Shown here: positions 45,690-57,383 of the stretch, piece after piece
Position numbering within the stretch: the stretch's first letter is position 1
Layout: every line of letters begins with the position of its first letter
Source of the DNA: Medicago truncatula
Taxonomy: Eukaryota > Streptophyta > Magnoliopsida > Fabales > Fabaceae
Reading direction: 5' to 3'
DNA: 64,000 bases
NCBI RefSeq assembly: GCF_003473485.1
Contig: NC_053045.1
Span: 45,612,494-45,676,493 of the forward strand
Made by a program: the position numbers and the translations under genes
The notes under the pieces: model-generated
What the model was told of the DNA's origin: nothing
Database searches by the model: none
What the model saw: only the letters and a program-made list of their open reading frames with translations

Positions 45690-46110
45690 AGTCAAAATGA
45701 ATTTTATATACCACCAAAATAGCTACCCCAACACAAGGAGTGCAAGAGAAGAAAGAATCCAGAGAACATCAAGTGTTTTACAATAGAAATAACGAAGAAA
45801 AAAAAACTACTCAATAGTTTAACTCACCATCAAGAAAGGATTAACCCATCAATGATGAAAATCAAAAGCTAGACATTGGTGCTTAGATTTCAACCACCAG
45901 AACCATAATAATTTAACTTTGTTAAGCAAGTGACAAAGTGACTCTTCCTTCGACTTAAAACAACATTTATTTCTCTCTTTTCAAATTACCCATACACAAG
46001 CAAGCCACACCACATGAAAATAGTTCCTTGATGATTTTGAAAACTCGCTCAATGCACTGAAATGAATGCAATGATCAATCAAACTTGGAGGATTCACTAA
46101 CATAATACTC
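45690..46110 (-). mobile_element. LINE 3' remnant (ORF2 C-terminus)
   Basis: Minus-strand frames resemble the end of plant L1 ORF2 (W..VWVIWKERN region near 45990, W.WL region near 45890); a T run lies at 45678-45687. Broken. Confidence 0.5.
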
Positions 46111-46231
46111 ATCCATTAATTGACCTTGCTCCTTATCCACATTTCATTTTTTGAAATAATGGACACTTCTCACTCTTTCCGATCATTGGCTGCCACAGTC
46201 CACAGAGGGCCTACGAGATTAATTTGTCTAA

Positions 46232-46605
46232 GGCTTTGTTTGGAAGTTTGGAGGGGAAGGGAGGGGAGGGCTTTGGGGTGGTGGTTGGAAATATATACAA
46301 AAATGGACAAAAAATTCAATTTTTTTGAAAGAACAGTTCTTTAGAGAATGATAAACTAATACTTATGATTAATATACTTTTAATTTTAAGAATATTATAA
46401 CAACATAGATTGAATTTGAAAAATTCATATAAACCTCCCGAAACCCTCCTCCAACACAATTTTTGAGTTCCCCCAAATGAGGGGGATTTTTTATTATGAG
46501 TAAAAAATTAACCTCCAAAGCCCTCTCCTCCCAATGTCTTCTATTTCTTCCACTTGCTCCTTCCTTTTTTCCAAAATCCTCCCATCCAAACTCTCAAACA
46601 AAGCC
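46232..46605. mobile_element. Tourist-like MITE
   Basis: A 374-bp element: left GGCTTTGTTTGGAAGTTTGG, right complement GGCTTTGTTTGAGAGTTTGG, flanked by TAA (46229-46231 and 46606-46608). Purine-rich left arm as in the copy at 797. Confidence 0.88.
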
Positions 46606-47054
46606 TAAGAGTTCTAAATAGTTAACTTCACAATTGTATATTGATAGACAAATGTTAGTTATGATGTTAGTATTTTACTCTTCTGTTAGAGTTTGAACTT
46701 TAGTTCTTTCATTTCTTAACTCATTTAACCTTTAGTTGAAACGAATTGAACTACTTAACCCCTCATCTAGCTTCGCAAATATCAATTACTTGAACTTTAC
46801 TTGGATAGCAAGTTGCTTCTATGGATACCTGTTCTTCTATATACTATTTCATTTTTCAAATTTTATGAAATGTGAGGCCCATAAATGAAAATAATAGTAG
46901 GCGGATTCCTTGGAAAATAAATTGGAATAATTGCAAATGACTTTATTTTTATTGGTCCAACATGAATCAAATGACAAATTAGTTCATCCTAGCGTTTGCC
47001 CGCCAAAGCTCACAATGAACATAAATGAGTAGTTATTCGAATGATATAAGGCAA

Positions 47055-47324
47055 GAGTAAAGATTTAAATTGGTCTTTGAGAGAAAAAAAAAGACCCATT
47101 TCTCATATGGGAAATGAAAAACATCAATTTGATCATCAAAAAGTTTCAAATGATAGTCAAATTAATGATTAATTAAGACAATGTTTAACAACATTTTAAT
47201 CTCAATCAAAACTAATTTAACCGACATTTAATATATTTGAGGATCAAATTAATACTTTTCATTTCTAAAAAAATAAATAGGTCTTTGTATTTTTTTTCTC
47301 AATGACCCTTTTAGACTTTTACTC
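47055..47324. mobile_element. MITE with ~80-bp terminal inverted repeats
   Basis: Left GAGTAAAGATTTAAATTGG, right complement GAGTAAAAGTCTAAAAGGG; both continue to ATCAATTTGATC / ATTAATTTGATC. Target duplication not clear. It ends 34 bp from the stop codon of the next gene. Confidence 0.6.
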
Positions 47325-47357
47325 AGAAAACAATTAACTAAAAATGAGGGACAACAT

Positions 47358-48065
47358 TCAAATTTCCAAATCCAAACCACTACAATGTGCAAGTAATTTG
47401 GTTAACCCAAAAGTGATAGCCATAGCCATCCATCCACCAAGAAGGAACCTAATAGAAGATTTTACCTTTGGTGTTTTACCAAGCATAGCACCAACACCTC
47501 CAAACACAACCAAAGCCAAACTAGCTATTGCCATAATCGCAATAATCCTAATCTTATAAACTCTTATAAATGAACCACTAAGTAAAGGAACCAAACCACC
47601 AATAGAAAATGAGAATGCAGAAGCTGCAGCAGCTTGCAATGGATTAGGCAATGATCTTCTTTTCTCCAACTCAATCTCCAATTCTTTCTCTTTTCTATCA
47701 CTTGTTCCTAAATCTCTCATCATTTGACCAATTTCAACTTCATATTGTGTGTACACAGAAACAAATTCTCCTATTGCCATACCACATGCTCCTGCAATTA
47801 ATCCCGCAAAACCCGCGACTAACATTGTTGCACTGTCTGTTTTAACAGCTCCTACACCCATCATTAGTGAAGCAACAGAAACTAATCCATCATTAGCTCC
47901 TAATACGGCTGCGCGAAGCCATTGAGCCCTTTGCCAATAATCAATATCTGAAGTTTTACAATTTTCTTTGATTTTTATTTGCTTTTCTTCCATTTCCTTT
48001 GTAGGATTTGGAATTGTGATTACTTTGTTTAGTGACTCAGAATCACATATTGTACCAACGGCCAT
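47358..48065 (-). CDS. VTL: Vacuolar iron transporter-like protein, divergent copy 5
   Basis: Single exon, 235 residues, start MAVGTICDSESLN; a TATA box (TATAAATAA) lies about 130 bp upstream. Same five-segment CCC1/VIT1 layout: RAQWLRAAVLGANDGLVSVA, GEFVSVYTQYEVEIGQMM, a charged loop (SDRKEKELEIELEKRRSLP), NPLQAAAASAFSFSIGGL, GGVGAMLGKT, GGWMAMAITFGLTKLL and a short extra tail (HCSGLDLEI). More divergent than copies A-C, with a longer N-terminus and a charged loop likely to form a helix. Predicted iron transport into an intracellular compartment. It closes the VTL cluster on the right. Confidence 0.92.
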   Translation of the reverse strand: MAVGTICDSESLNKVITIPNPTKEMEEKQIKIKENCKTSDIDYWQRAQWLRAAVLGANDGLVSVASLMMGVGAVKTDSATMLVAGFAGLIAGACGMAIGEFVSVYTQYEVEIGQMMRDLGTSDRKEKELEIELEKRRSLPNPLQAAAASAFSFSIGGLVPLLSGSFIRVYKIRIIAIMAIASLALVVFGGVGAMLGKTPKVKSSIRFLLGGWMAMAITFGLTKLLAHCSGLDLEI

Positions 48066-48209
48066 TGGTACTAAAAAAAATAAATTAAGAAAACAAGGTA
48101 AAGCTCGAAAAAAAAGAGAGAGTAAAAGTAGCTTCTTAATAAGAAAAAATTGGAGATCTTAGGGATAAATCATGAATGTGTGATTGGTCTGTTTATTTAT
48201 ACAAATAAT

Positions 48210-49100
48210 GCATTTGGTAAAAATGAAAATATATGGTTTGGATATTTCGAAGGGGCAAAGGAAAAAAATTAATAACCTGGCGTCACGTATAAAATGGCAA
48301 TCACTAGATACATTTTTTTGTATCATGGGATATTTTTTTATTAAGTATATTTAATGCGACCTTAATAAAAATGTATTCAATAATAAAATGTAAGAGTATT
48401 TTAAAAAATTATAGATTAATCTTCATATAGTATACTTCAAGGACAAATTAAATCCCAGGTAGTACAATCTGTAAATAAAAGAAAATAAACAATTTCGTCA
48501 ATGACCTTTCATGATAGTTAAAATATTTATACAGTATACATAGGCCAACGTGAATGGGCAAAAAAGATGGTAAACTATGTAATATTTATTTTTCGAGGGG
48601 GTAAACTATGTAGTTGTGGAGTATGGAATTGTGAATGGGCCAAAAAAAGTTTAATTTGTGCAGCTTAATTAATTAGATTTATTTATACACAAGGCATCAT
48701 GTATTTTAGATTAGAATATTATATTCTGCAAATCATTGGAGTTGGACTTAGATCTCAACGAAATGTCCTAATTGAAGGGTTCGTAAAGGTTCAAAAGATC
48801 AATTTCAGTTGGTTTATGCGGTCGCACCGAGGATTAGTCTCAAGTCAAAAGAGACGAAAGTGTGAGTATATCCCAAAGGAGGGCAGAAAGTCCAGCTTAC
48901 TATATGTTCGTTTTTCCTCAAAAAGAAAATAGCGGGTTTCCAACTAATTGAAAAAAAGCACACCACTCCATTTCACATTTTTTTTAAACGGTCAATATTA
49001 GTAATTAATTGTTATATATTTTATATATAAAAATAATTATTATATTAGTTGAAATCGGCAAATATGCAATTTAAGAATAAAAGATATTTTTTTCGGACGA
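48210..49100. other. Intergenic, upstream of VTL copy 5
   Basis: AT-rich; no gene. Holds the micro-insertion at 48569. Confidence 0.4.
48569..48612 (-). repeat. Micro insertion with 13-bp direct repeats
   Basis: GGTAAACTATGTA at 48569-48581 and 48600-48612 flanks an 18-bp insert; minus strand CCCTCG then an A-rich run. Confidence 0.6.
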
Positions 49101-49118
49101 TAGAATGTTAGGGGAGCA

Positions 49119-49259
49119 GTCTCATAAGTCATAGCTCAACTGGCAAAAATGCTGAAATTGTTAGACCGGACGTCATGATCGGGGGTTCGAACCTCGATTC
49201 CTCCACTTTGTGTGTGTGAGTTTATGATGGCTTTGTCATCTCTTCTATCTACAAAAAAA
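49119..49259 (+). mobile_element. tRNA-derived SINE, family 3
   Basis: Box A CATAGCTCAACTGGC, box B GGGTTCGAACCTCG, A-run end. A 15-bp perfect target duplication AATGTTAGGGGAGCA (49104-49118 and 49260-49274). Different body from the SINE at 8655. Confidence 0.88.
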
Positions 49260-49289
49260 AATGTTAGGGGAGCATTATTGCAACCGGAC

Positions 49290-50010
49290 AAGGGTTAATC
49301 AATTCTTTCTCGAGTCTACGGAAGAGTATTTCAGTCTTAAAGATATCAGACTTAGTCAAAGTTCAGTAGAACTGGACAATGATGCATTTAACTCATGATT
49401 CGTGGTTTCAACACAACTAACTCTTTAAGGAGTAATTGACATGAACACGTGTTTCAAGAGAGGACGTGTACATTGGACTTTGTCAACGAATTATGATGTG
49501 AAGTGGAAAGTTGTCGGATGAACGTGGGTCGCTATGCATCCCTCAATGAGGGAATATTTATGCACTACATGCGCAAATAGCCGAGTAAGACTAAATGCTA
49601 TATGCCATGTCGTTTGGCAAGGAAGAATAATTTTTCCCATAAATACTAATCATGTACAATGCAATTAACGCATACATGCAATCAAATTCAAGTTATTTAC
49701 ACAATTTTATTGGTTTAGCCTCCCGCCTTTATCTTTAGTTTAGTAGCTAAAATCCAAATATTCGTACTTATCACTCTAATGGAATAGTTAATGAAATCAA
49801 AGTTGAGGGGAAAAAATTTCTTCCTCCATATAATTGTTTGAAAAAAGGGAATCATTGTTGAGGACTATCAGCCAATAGCTTGGCTGAATCTCTAGTTCAA
49901 CAACAAATTTGGTATGTCTAGTGGGACAATGAGCTCTTTACCACTGAAAAATCAGATTCTCTAGGTCAGAGTATATTTGATGTATGAACCTCAGATCTTA
50001 AAAGAGTCAT
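49290..50010 (+). mobile_element. LTR-retroelement fossil (LTR 3' part and start of internal region)
   Basis: Shares the stretch ATGTCGTTTGGC ... CATAAATACT ... TCGTACTTATCACTCTA with 6795-7000. A primer-site-like TTTGGTATGTCTAGTGGGAC lies near 49908. No usable coding region; old. Confidence 0.5.
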
Positions 50011-50629
50011 GACAATGATATGGATAAACCGTCATCGTCAATATCAAGATGGTCAGACCAACAAAGATAGAATGTACCTTCACAAATGTTATGAATGTCA
50101 TTATGCGTGGCTCCTCCTTGTGTACCTAAAGCATCGTCGGTTGATCCACCTACGACTTTTGTAGTAATGACAATGCTTTTCATAAAACATCAAATTAACA
50201 TAGGAACACATGACATCATGTATCAAATCTCACAACAATCAATTGACATTGAAGAAGAATAAACTTTTGACCCTAAAATAGTTAAATGCACAACCTTTTA
50301 ACACAAAATTTATATTATAAGCTTCTTAACATGTGTCCTTAGAACACATTTTAGCAACTTAAGAAGTACTTCATAGTGTACAATTATTAATTTCTTGATA
50401 AAATGAACATTAATTAGCAGCTTAAAATTATTTTGTTTTAATAACCAAAAGTATTAAGAAAAGAACTCACATAAATGCATACTTAAATCAACAATCCTAA
50501 ATCCAATTTGTCGATCACATACATAACGATCTAAATCAAATTCTTGGATTACTAATTAAACAGAAAAGCAACAAATTTGTCTATTTGAAGTATACTATCC
50601 CTCTCTTTGAAAAAGAAAAAAAAAAAACT

Positions 50630-53600
50630 CTAGGCCTCAATCTTTGTTTCTTCTGTTTTTGGCTTCTCTTCTTGACCCTTTACTTCCTCAGTCTTAGGTT
50701 CTTCTTCCTTAGGTTCAGCCTTCACTTCCTCAGCGTCAGCCTTGCCTTCTTCTGGCTTCTTTGCCTCCTCCACATTCTACAATATAGAAGTGGTATTATT
50801 AGGAGAATGCGATGGTTTATGGGAATTATTGAAATTAGACAAGCCAAACACGAAGAAAATAAAATAAAGGAAATGCTAACAAATTTCTTTAGAATACTTA
50901 TTAAGACAATTAAAGTGACAATGTTATCTTAAAATTGACATGTTCAATACATTGAAACTTTAAAATGTAATTTTTTTTATCAAACTTATCAACTATTTTC
51001 TTTTAAATCATTATCAAGTACTTTTAAGACATTTGTTAACATGATCTATAATATAAATAAGGATATTTTCTGTTATTTATTTATAAGAGAAATTTTTTAA
51101 GTTCATAACAAAAATTGAGGGTGGCCCAAACATAAGGCATGTCAAGCCCTTACTTTAAGGGTGTGTTTGGATTGAGAGTTTAGGAGGAGAAAGGAGGGTA
51201 GAGTTCACTTTTAATTTTTAAATTACGAACAACATAAAATATTTTTTAGAATAAATTAAGTGTTTTTGAAGTGTTATATAATCATTTATCATGTTGTTAA
51301 TTCAATTTTCTAAAAATCATTTCATAATGTCCATAATTTAAAAAAGAAAAGGAAGCCCTCCCCTCCCTTCCCCTTTTAAATCCTCCATCCAAACACACCC
51401 TAAGAAAATTGTTCTTTTCCCTTTCAAAATTGCTCATTCCCTTGATACAACGGAAGTTAACTCACGTTCAACATTTTTCAGCGGTAGTTAACTCACATTG
51501 ACATTTTTTAGATCAGTTCAATCGCATTTTAAGTTGGGTCAACCATTCTTAAAAGTGTCAGCGTGAGTTAGCTACTGCTGAAAAATGTCGTGAGTTAACT
51601 TCCGTGGTCGCAAAATTTAGTGACGGAATTAGAGAGGGATTTCACGTTTTCCCTCACTAAATTTTCCTCATTATTTTTTGATTTTTTAGTAGTGCATGTA
51701 CAAGGTGTACCAGGAAAGAACCAGAGTCACAGACATATGTACAAAGAAAAATAGTAAAACCGAAACAAGGTACACAGAGAAAGAAACATTAACCGATGCC
51801 CAACATAGTGAACGGACTAAGCCACCAAGCAATTATTTATTTCAATCAAAAATAATTATACATACTATAAAATAAAAATACAAAAAATAAATATCAATTT
51901 ATGAAAAGATGAATGTACAATAAAATTCATGTCTCTTTTTGTTAATATGTTTTATTTTCTAAAAGTAACAAATTTTAATTACAGTACATATTCCTTCCTT
52001 AAAAAAAAGTACATATATAATCGATACATTTTTAACTTTCTTACCAAAAAAATGCTTAGTTTATTTTTGTATAATATAATTTTTATGGCATTATTTCTTA
52101 CATTTTTTTCTTGAAAAAGGACACATCCGCTTTGTTAGACCTCGTTTTAATGTTCGGTTTAGACTTACATTGTGTTGGGTCGGCTATACTAAAACTACAG
52201 GATTTTGTCAAGCTAGTTCTATATGTTTTCAATGTTATAAAATAATCCTAATGTTATTTATAACAAATCTTAAACCATATGTTAATAAAGTCTGCGGTTT
52301 GTGATATCTACTTATCGTTTTAGCAAGGATAAACTATCTTTCAAATGAGTGACTTCATAAGTTTACCATAAGATTATGTTATCAACTCTCCCAATACTAA
52401 TACCAGTATGTTATTTGTGTTTTCATTTTTAGGAAATATTTGTATATTACTTGTTATTAACTAAAGAGCATTGCTATTTATCTAAAGAGTTTTCATCAAG
52501 AATTTATCAAGAAAATGCCACACAACCAATTAAATTTGTTATTTGACGAAAGTCAAAGGAAATAATGATGTGTAATTAAGGAAAAGTGTTAACAAATACA
52601 TTGTCTTGAAATTTTTTTGATAAATTTTGTCACTCTATCTATCATTTCCTTTAATTAAATTAAATACAATACATGCGTTACATTATTTACTAATTGTTAT
52701 TAAACTCATCATAAATTGTATAGAAAAGGTTTATAAATTTTACCAAATGACAAATTATTTAAGAGAACCCGAATTTGATTCATCACAAATACCAACAAAT
52801 GAATAGGAGGGTTAAAAAAAAAAAAACTCATCACAAATACCAACGGATCAACCTAACTATCATTTATTTTTTTAGATAACAAAAACCTAACCATTAGTAC
52901 CATTTTACAATTTCGATGATCATTTTACAAAAACCTAATCATCACAAATACCAAGAGGTGGATCAACCTAACTATCATTTGTTTTTTTAGATAACAAAAA
53001 CCTAACCATTAGTACCATTTTACAATTTCCGTGATCATTTTACAAAAACCTAATCATCACAAATACCAACAGGTGGATCAACCTAACTATCATTTGTTTT
53101 TTTAGATAACAAAAACCTAACCATTAGTACCATTTTACAATTTCCGTGATCATTTTACAAAAACCTAATCATCACAAATACCAACAGGTGGATCAACCTA
53201 ACTATCATTTGTTTTTTTAGATAACAAAAACCTAACCATTAGTACCATTTTACAATTGCCGTGATCATTTTATGATGTATTATGGGGGAGTTGAGATCCT
53301 CTCCATTTAAGCCCTCTCAATTTTTTCTATTTAAAAAGATAGAGACATAGAGAAATTGAAAAGATTCTCACTCACTATAGGGAGCTAAACTCATTAGGTT
53401 CAACAATTTTAAAGATAAAATTAAACATTTACACTTTTTAAAACAATAAACTATTTCAAACTAATTAATTTTCAAAGAAAAAATATTACCTCATTGAGCA
53501 AGGTGTTTAGAGATTTGTTATCTTCAACAGGGGTCTCCTCTGTTGCACCAACCTTAACCTCCTCAGTTATAGGTACAGGCGCCGGCTCAGGCACAGACAC

Positions 53601-53648
53601 TGGTTCAGGTCCTTCATTAGTCTTGGGGTTGCTGCCACAGTTTCCCAT
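50630..53648 (-). CDS. Small acidic Glu/Lys/Pro-rich protein with MGNC lipidation signal (101 aa)
   Basis: Two exons, 53648-53490 and 50776-50630, with clean donor (GAG then GTAATA) and acceptor (TTGTAG) and phase 0, give 101 residues. Exon 1 begins MGNCGSNPKTNEGPEPVSVP: Gly2 and Cys4 fit N-myristoylation plus palmitoylation, so plasma-membrane anchoring is likely. A short non-charged patch (NKSLNTLLNE) ends exon 1. Exon 2 is a run of EE/K/P repeats (VKAEPKEEEPKTEEVKG) with no fold expected. The TATA box (TTTATAAAC, minus strand) is near 53804, about 155 bp before the ATG. I do not recognise a named family; similar short MGNC acidic proteins exist in legumes, but I cannot assign a function. 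The 2.7-kb intron carries a Tourist MITE and a four-unit tandem repeat. Confidence 0.8.
51159..51400. mobile_element. Tourist-like MITE in the intron of the MGNC gene
   Basis: A 242-bp element with GGGTGTGTTTGGATTGAGAG at the left and the matching inverted right end, TAA duplication at 51156-51158 and 51401-51403. Very similar to the copy at 797. Confidence 0.92.
52780..52844 (+). repeat. Small A-run insertion with 17-bp direct repeats
   Basis: TCATCACAAATACCAAC at 52780-52796 and 52828-52844 flanks 31 bp ending in a thirteen-A run. The right repeat is also the start of the tandem array that follows. Confidence 0.55.
52831..53275. repeat. Tandem repeat, four units of 111-115 bp
   Basis: Unit starts at about 52831, 52942, 53057 and 53172, each beginning TCACAAATACCAA and containing AGATAACAAAAACCTAACC and GTGATCATTTTA. 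Units 2-4 are nearly identical, so recent expansion. Inside the intron of the MGNC gene. Confidence 0.92.
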
Positions 53649-53829
53649 GTTGAATATGGATTAATATTGAAAAAAAATTAAGAAGTTAAAGAAATAAGAA
53701 CCGTCCTTCCTCTAAGTTAACAAAGAGAAAGAACGAAAAATAAAAAGGCAAAGAAAGAAGGCTCAAGAGAGAAAATGGTATGTTAGTTAATTGTTGAAAG
53801 GGTTTATAAAGAGTCGTTACAAGTTTGTA

Positions 53830-54600
53830 TTTGGATACTATTAAAAAAGACAGTTTGATTTTGGATTATTGTGTTCCTAAATCTTAATGGCTAACAAAAT
53901 TTTGAGGAGGCCAAAAGTTGATATTACCGTAAAAAATCATTGCTTAATTTAGCAATGGATTATAAACCATTTTTTTATTGTATGGAAATTTTTTACAGGC
54001 TCTGATTGGAGTCAATAAACCGATCTTTTGTTTTTTAAGGATTAAAATAAAATAAAATAACCACATGTTGTTTTTATTAATATATAGTAATAGACAAAAA
54101 CAGATTCTATGCTTTTTGTGTCCTCTTTTGCTTTTTGTGTGTTCTGTAGTAATTAATCAAAAATATATTAATGTACTAGTTATTACTAATATTTTTGCAA
54201 TTAAATACACATGAAGTCACTTGCACGCAAGTAACACGGGCTTTTTGTTTTGCACAAGGGGCAAAATTCTTATCGAACTTCTGGTGCATTGCAAAGCTAA
54301 TTTAACCCCATCCCCATGTGGTAACATTACGATACTTAAAATTAATTTGTTAACTTAAATATATTCTACAAGAATTAAAATACTTCTTATAGTAAACCCT
54401 GATGGCTAATTAAGTACTTCATGAGAATTAGCATACAGAGATATTTTTGTTACAAAGTAAAAACATATCACTCATTGAGATTTGACCCTTTTTTCCTTTT
54501 TGTTGAGTATGAGATTTGACCCTTTGTAAAACAATAAATTTTCTTCATTGATTACTTGTTATTAAAACAGAATAATGTTTGTATACTTTTGTTTTAAGGA
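53830..54600. other. Intergenic, upstream of the MGNC gene
   Basis: AT-rich; no gene or mobile element recognised. Confidence 0.4.
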
Positions 54601-54619
54601 TAATGATTACAAACCGATA

Positions 54620-56800
54620 ATGTGACTTGATAATTTGGGAGTGAACATCAACTATGTAGAGACCTATATCGACGGTTCAATACAAAGAGGTCCACTAACC
54701 TATAATCCTCCGCGCTCGGAGCAACATAAGACACCACATCCATGCTTAACCACACATGAGCGCTCCTCATCATATTAGACCGTTACAACGACCCATCTAT
54801 GTAAGCGTGGCTCTATATCACACACAATATACAATCACACTTTACCATATTTTCACACACCTTTCTTCTATCAGTCTCATGTTGACTTGATCGTGGAGTG
54901 CTATCATCTTTTGCAAGTTCCTTCTCTTCAACCACCGCAAACGAGAACGATATACTCTCTCTCTCTCTCTCTCTCTCTCGTTTATCCTCTTCGATACATT
55001 GGCAACGTATACATGAACAATTTATCGTGTATCTCAGTTTTCTTCAAATACACCACTGTAATTGTTTTCGGTTCTGCCGTAACTATCTTATGTTACGTCC
55101 TTAACAATCGATTTCCATCCTTCTTGTGCCAAGAAAAACATTGTGGACAACTTCAGCGCCCTCGTGTATCTTCAATATGTGATCCAAGCTCTCCATAATT
55201 GCGTTGACATCATTCTCTATCCCGTCGTCAAAAACAATTTCAACACTATTGCTCCCTGTTGGACACACAAGGAATGTGTCACATCAATCGTCGTTCTCTC
55301 CCATATACTCATGATAACGCCTCTCCTTCTCCCATTCGAAAGGAGAATCCTTAGGTTTCAACAGATGATGAACTACAAGTACGACCAATGGAAACTTTTA
55401 AGTCGAAAGTTTCGCCACCGCTCCTTCAAAGAAACGAGTCGTCTCATGTTCATCCACCTTTCCTTCCTATGTTGTTCGTTCTCATTGACGTCGAGGATCA
55501 TTTGCAAAGAGAATTGCTGACTGCACCATGCCGAAATCTTTGGAGAAGCCCTTAAAATTGGAGTCTTATGATGGCATCAGGGATCCGGCCGTACACATCG
55601 AACATGTGGACACCATCAACCTCTCGCGGGGGGGGGGGGGGGGTGTTAAATGTAAGTTATTTGTCCTTGCTTTGAAGATTGCGATGATGACCTGGTTCAC
55701 GGGCCTCAAGGATAAATCCATCAATTTATGGAAGACAATGTGTGAAGAGTTCACTTCGCACTTTACCACCCGAGAGTCAACCAAACACTAAGGTTGCCTA
55801 TAATAGACGTTATCAGATGCATCGACATAGATTAAGAAGACAACAAAGGAGAACAAGAAAAGGGAAATCTCTCATACACCAGGAATGCTTTATGTGGATC
55901 TGAGCAGGAAACCCACACAAGGCCATAAACCTAGACCTTCCCTTTGGTAGTCATGGCTAATCATGACATCTTAAGGATTTTAATAGATGAATCAAGCTCT
56001 TGTCACATCAAGTATGAGGAACGACTTACAAAGTTAGGATTGAGGAAATATAACTTAAACATCATATACATGAACAAACTTGCAATGATTCAACAGTTTC
56101 ACAACCCATCCCTAGGGTTCATTGATCTTCTGGTCGTGTTTGGCGAAGAAACTAAAGTGAGGACTATGAGCATCTAATTCTTAGTCTTCCTATGCAAATC
56201 CTTTTCTACAACTGTATTTTTAAGAGACCTACTTTGTTGTCCTTAGGAGCAGAACCTTTTACTGTTCATCTCAAAATGAAGTATCATAATGCTAAGGAAG
56301 AAGTGGTAACGCTATGTGCAGACTTTATGGGAGAAAGGAGGTACCACAAACAAGTGCAAAGAAACTTGGATGCTGCGACCATCTAGAGGAAGGGAACTTC
56401 AAAGGGGAAAGCTCCTTGGCCCACAAACCAATGAACGTCAACATGAGGAACCTTGACGCTCCTCCAGTTAAAAATGAGTATGACGAAGAGAAAAGCCTTG
56501 GCAAGGCCACTGAATTCAAAACAAAATTGAAGCCTCAAAGGCCAATGCATTTCCTTCATAATTCTCTTGTTTGAGTCTACAAAGAGAAAAACCCAGAAAA
56601 GGCCACCGCGTTTAAAACAAAAATGAAGGCGACCTTGGGAAAGGCCACTGCATTCAAAACGAAAATGAAGCCTCAAAGGTCATTGCATTCAACGTGAGAG
56701 TTTTCCTTCATAATTGTCTTGTTTGAGTATAATGAAGAGAAAATCCTAGAAAAGACCACTGCATTCAAAACAAAAATGAAGTCCACTTACTGCGTCAAGT
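54620..56800 (+). mobile_element. Ty3/gypsy retrotransposon fossil (LTR part, gag, protease region)
   Basis: 54620-54960 looks like the end of an LTR (GTTGACTTGATCGTGGAGTG, then TTTTGCAAGTTC). A gag region follows, best around 55530-55790 (PLKLESYDG, CKLFVLALK, WFTGLKD, EFTSHFTTRE), and a post-gag/protease region around 55950-56300 (ILIDESSS, FYNCIFKRPTL). A degenerate array of ACTGCATTCAAAACAAAAATG-type units fills 56475-56790. Broken in several places; no reverse transcriptase or second LTR seen. Confidence 0.8.
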
Positions 56801-56881
56801 CAAGTCTTTAATTTTTCTCCACTTTAAAATGTGTAATAATGCGAAATGTAATACCGTCGTAAACATATATATTGAATAGTA

Positions 56882-57142
56882 CTCTTTCTGTTTCAAAATA
56901 CATGTCACAATCAACCACTTCCAACATATCAATGCATAACTTAGACTTTTAATATGTTTAATTCTCTAAAGTAAAAAATTATAAAAAAAATTAATATTTT
57001 GAAAATATTTGTCGAGACAAATCAAACAATATCTTACATTCTAACATTTGTATTTATATATACGTTAAAAAGTATAGTCAAAGTAAGTCACGTAAATAGT
57101 GCATATTTCAAAATTGCGACATTCATTTTAAAACGGAGGGAG
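56882..57142. mobile_element. Stowaway-like MITE
   Basis: A 261-bp element from CTCTTTCTGTTTCAAAATAC to TTTTAAAACGGAGGGAG, flanked by TA (56880-56881 and 57143-57144). Confidence 0.85.
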
Positions 57143-57383
57143 TATATAGTTCTCTAAAATGGAATTTATCATGTTGTTGTACATCACAATAACCATGTGT
57201 AGTAAGAGTGAGAGTCATGCGTACATAATAGCTGGAGAAATCAGTACTTCAAATGGACATTGTATCATACATTTATACATTCATTCATACATACACAATC
57301 TAAATTTCTCGATTCTTAGAGTGAAAATTTACAATTTTAAATGAGCATCGATACTCATTTTTACTATTTTAAATGAGCACGAC

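Noticed and set aside
50585-50932. A 115-codon plus-strand frame rich in Phe/Leu
   Set aside because: It is the antisense of exon 2 of the MGNC gene (GAA/AAG-rich) plus intron; no signals of its own.
52831-53275. Four regularly spaced repeats as a possible CRISPR array
   Set aside because: The units are plain tandem copies with no unique spacers, inside a plant intron.
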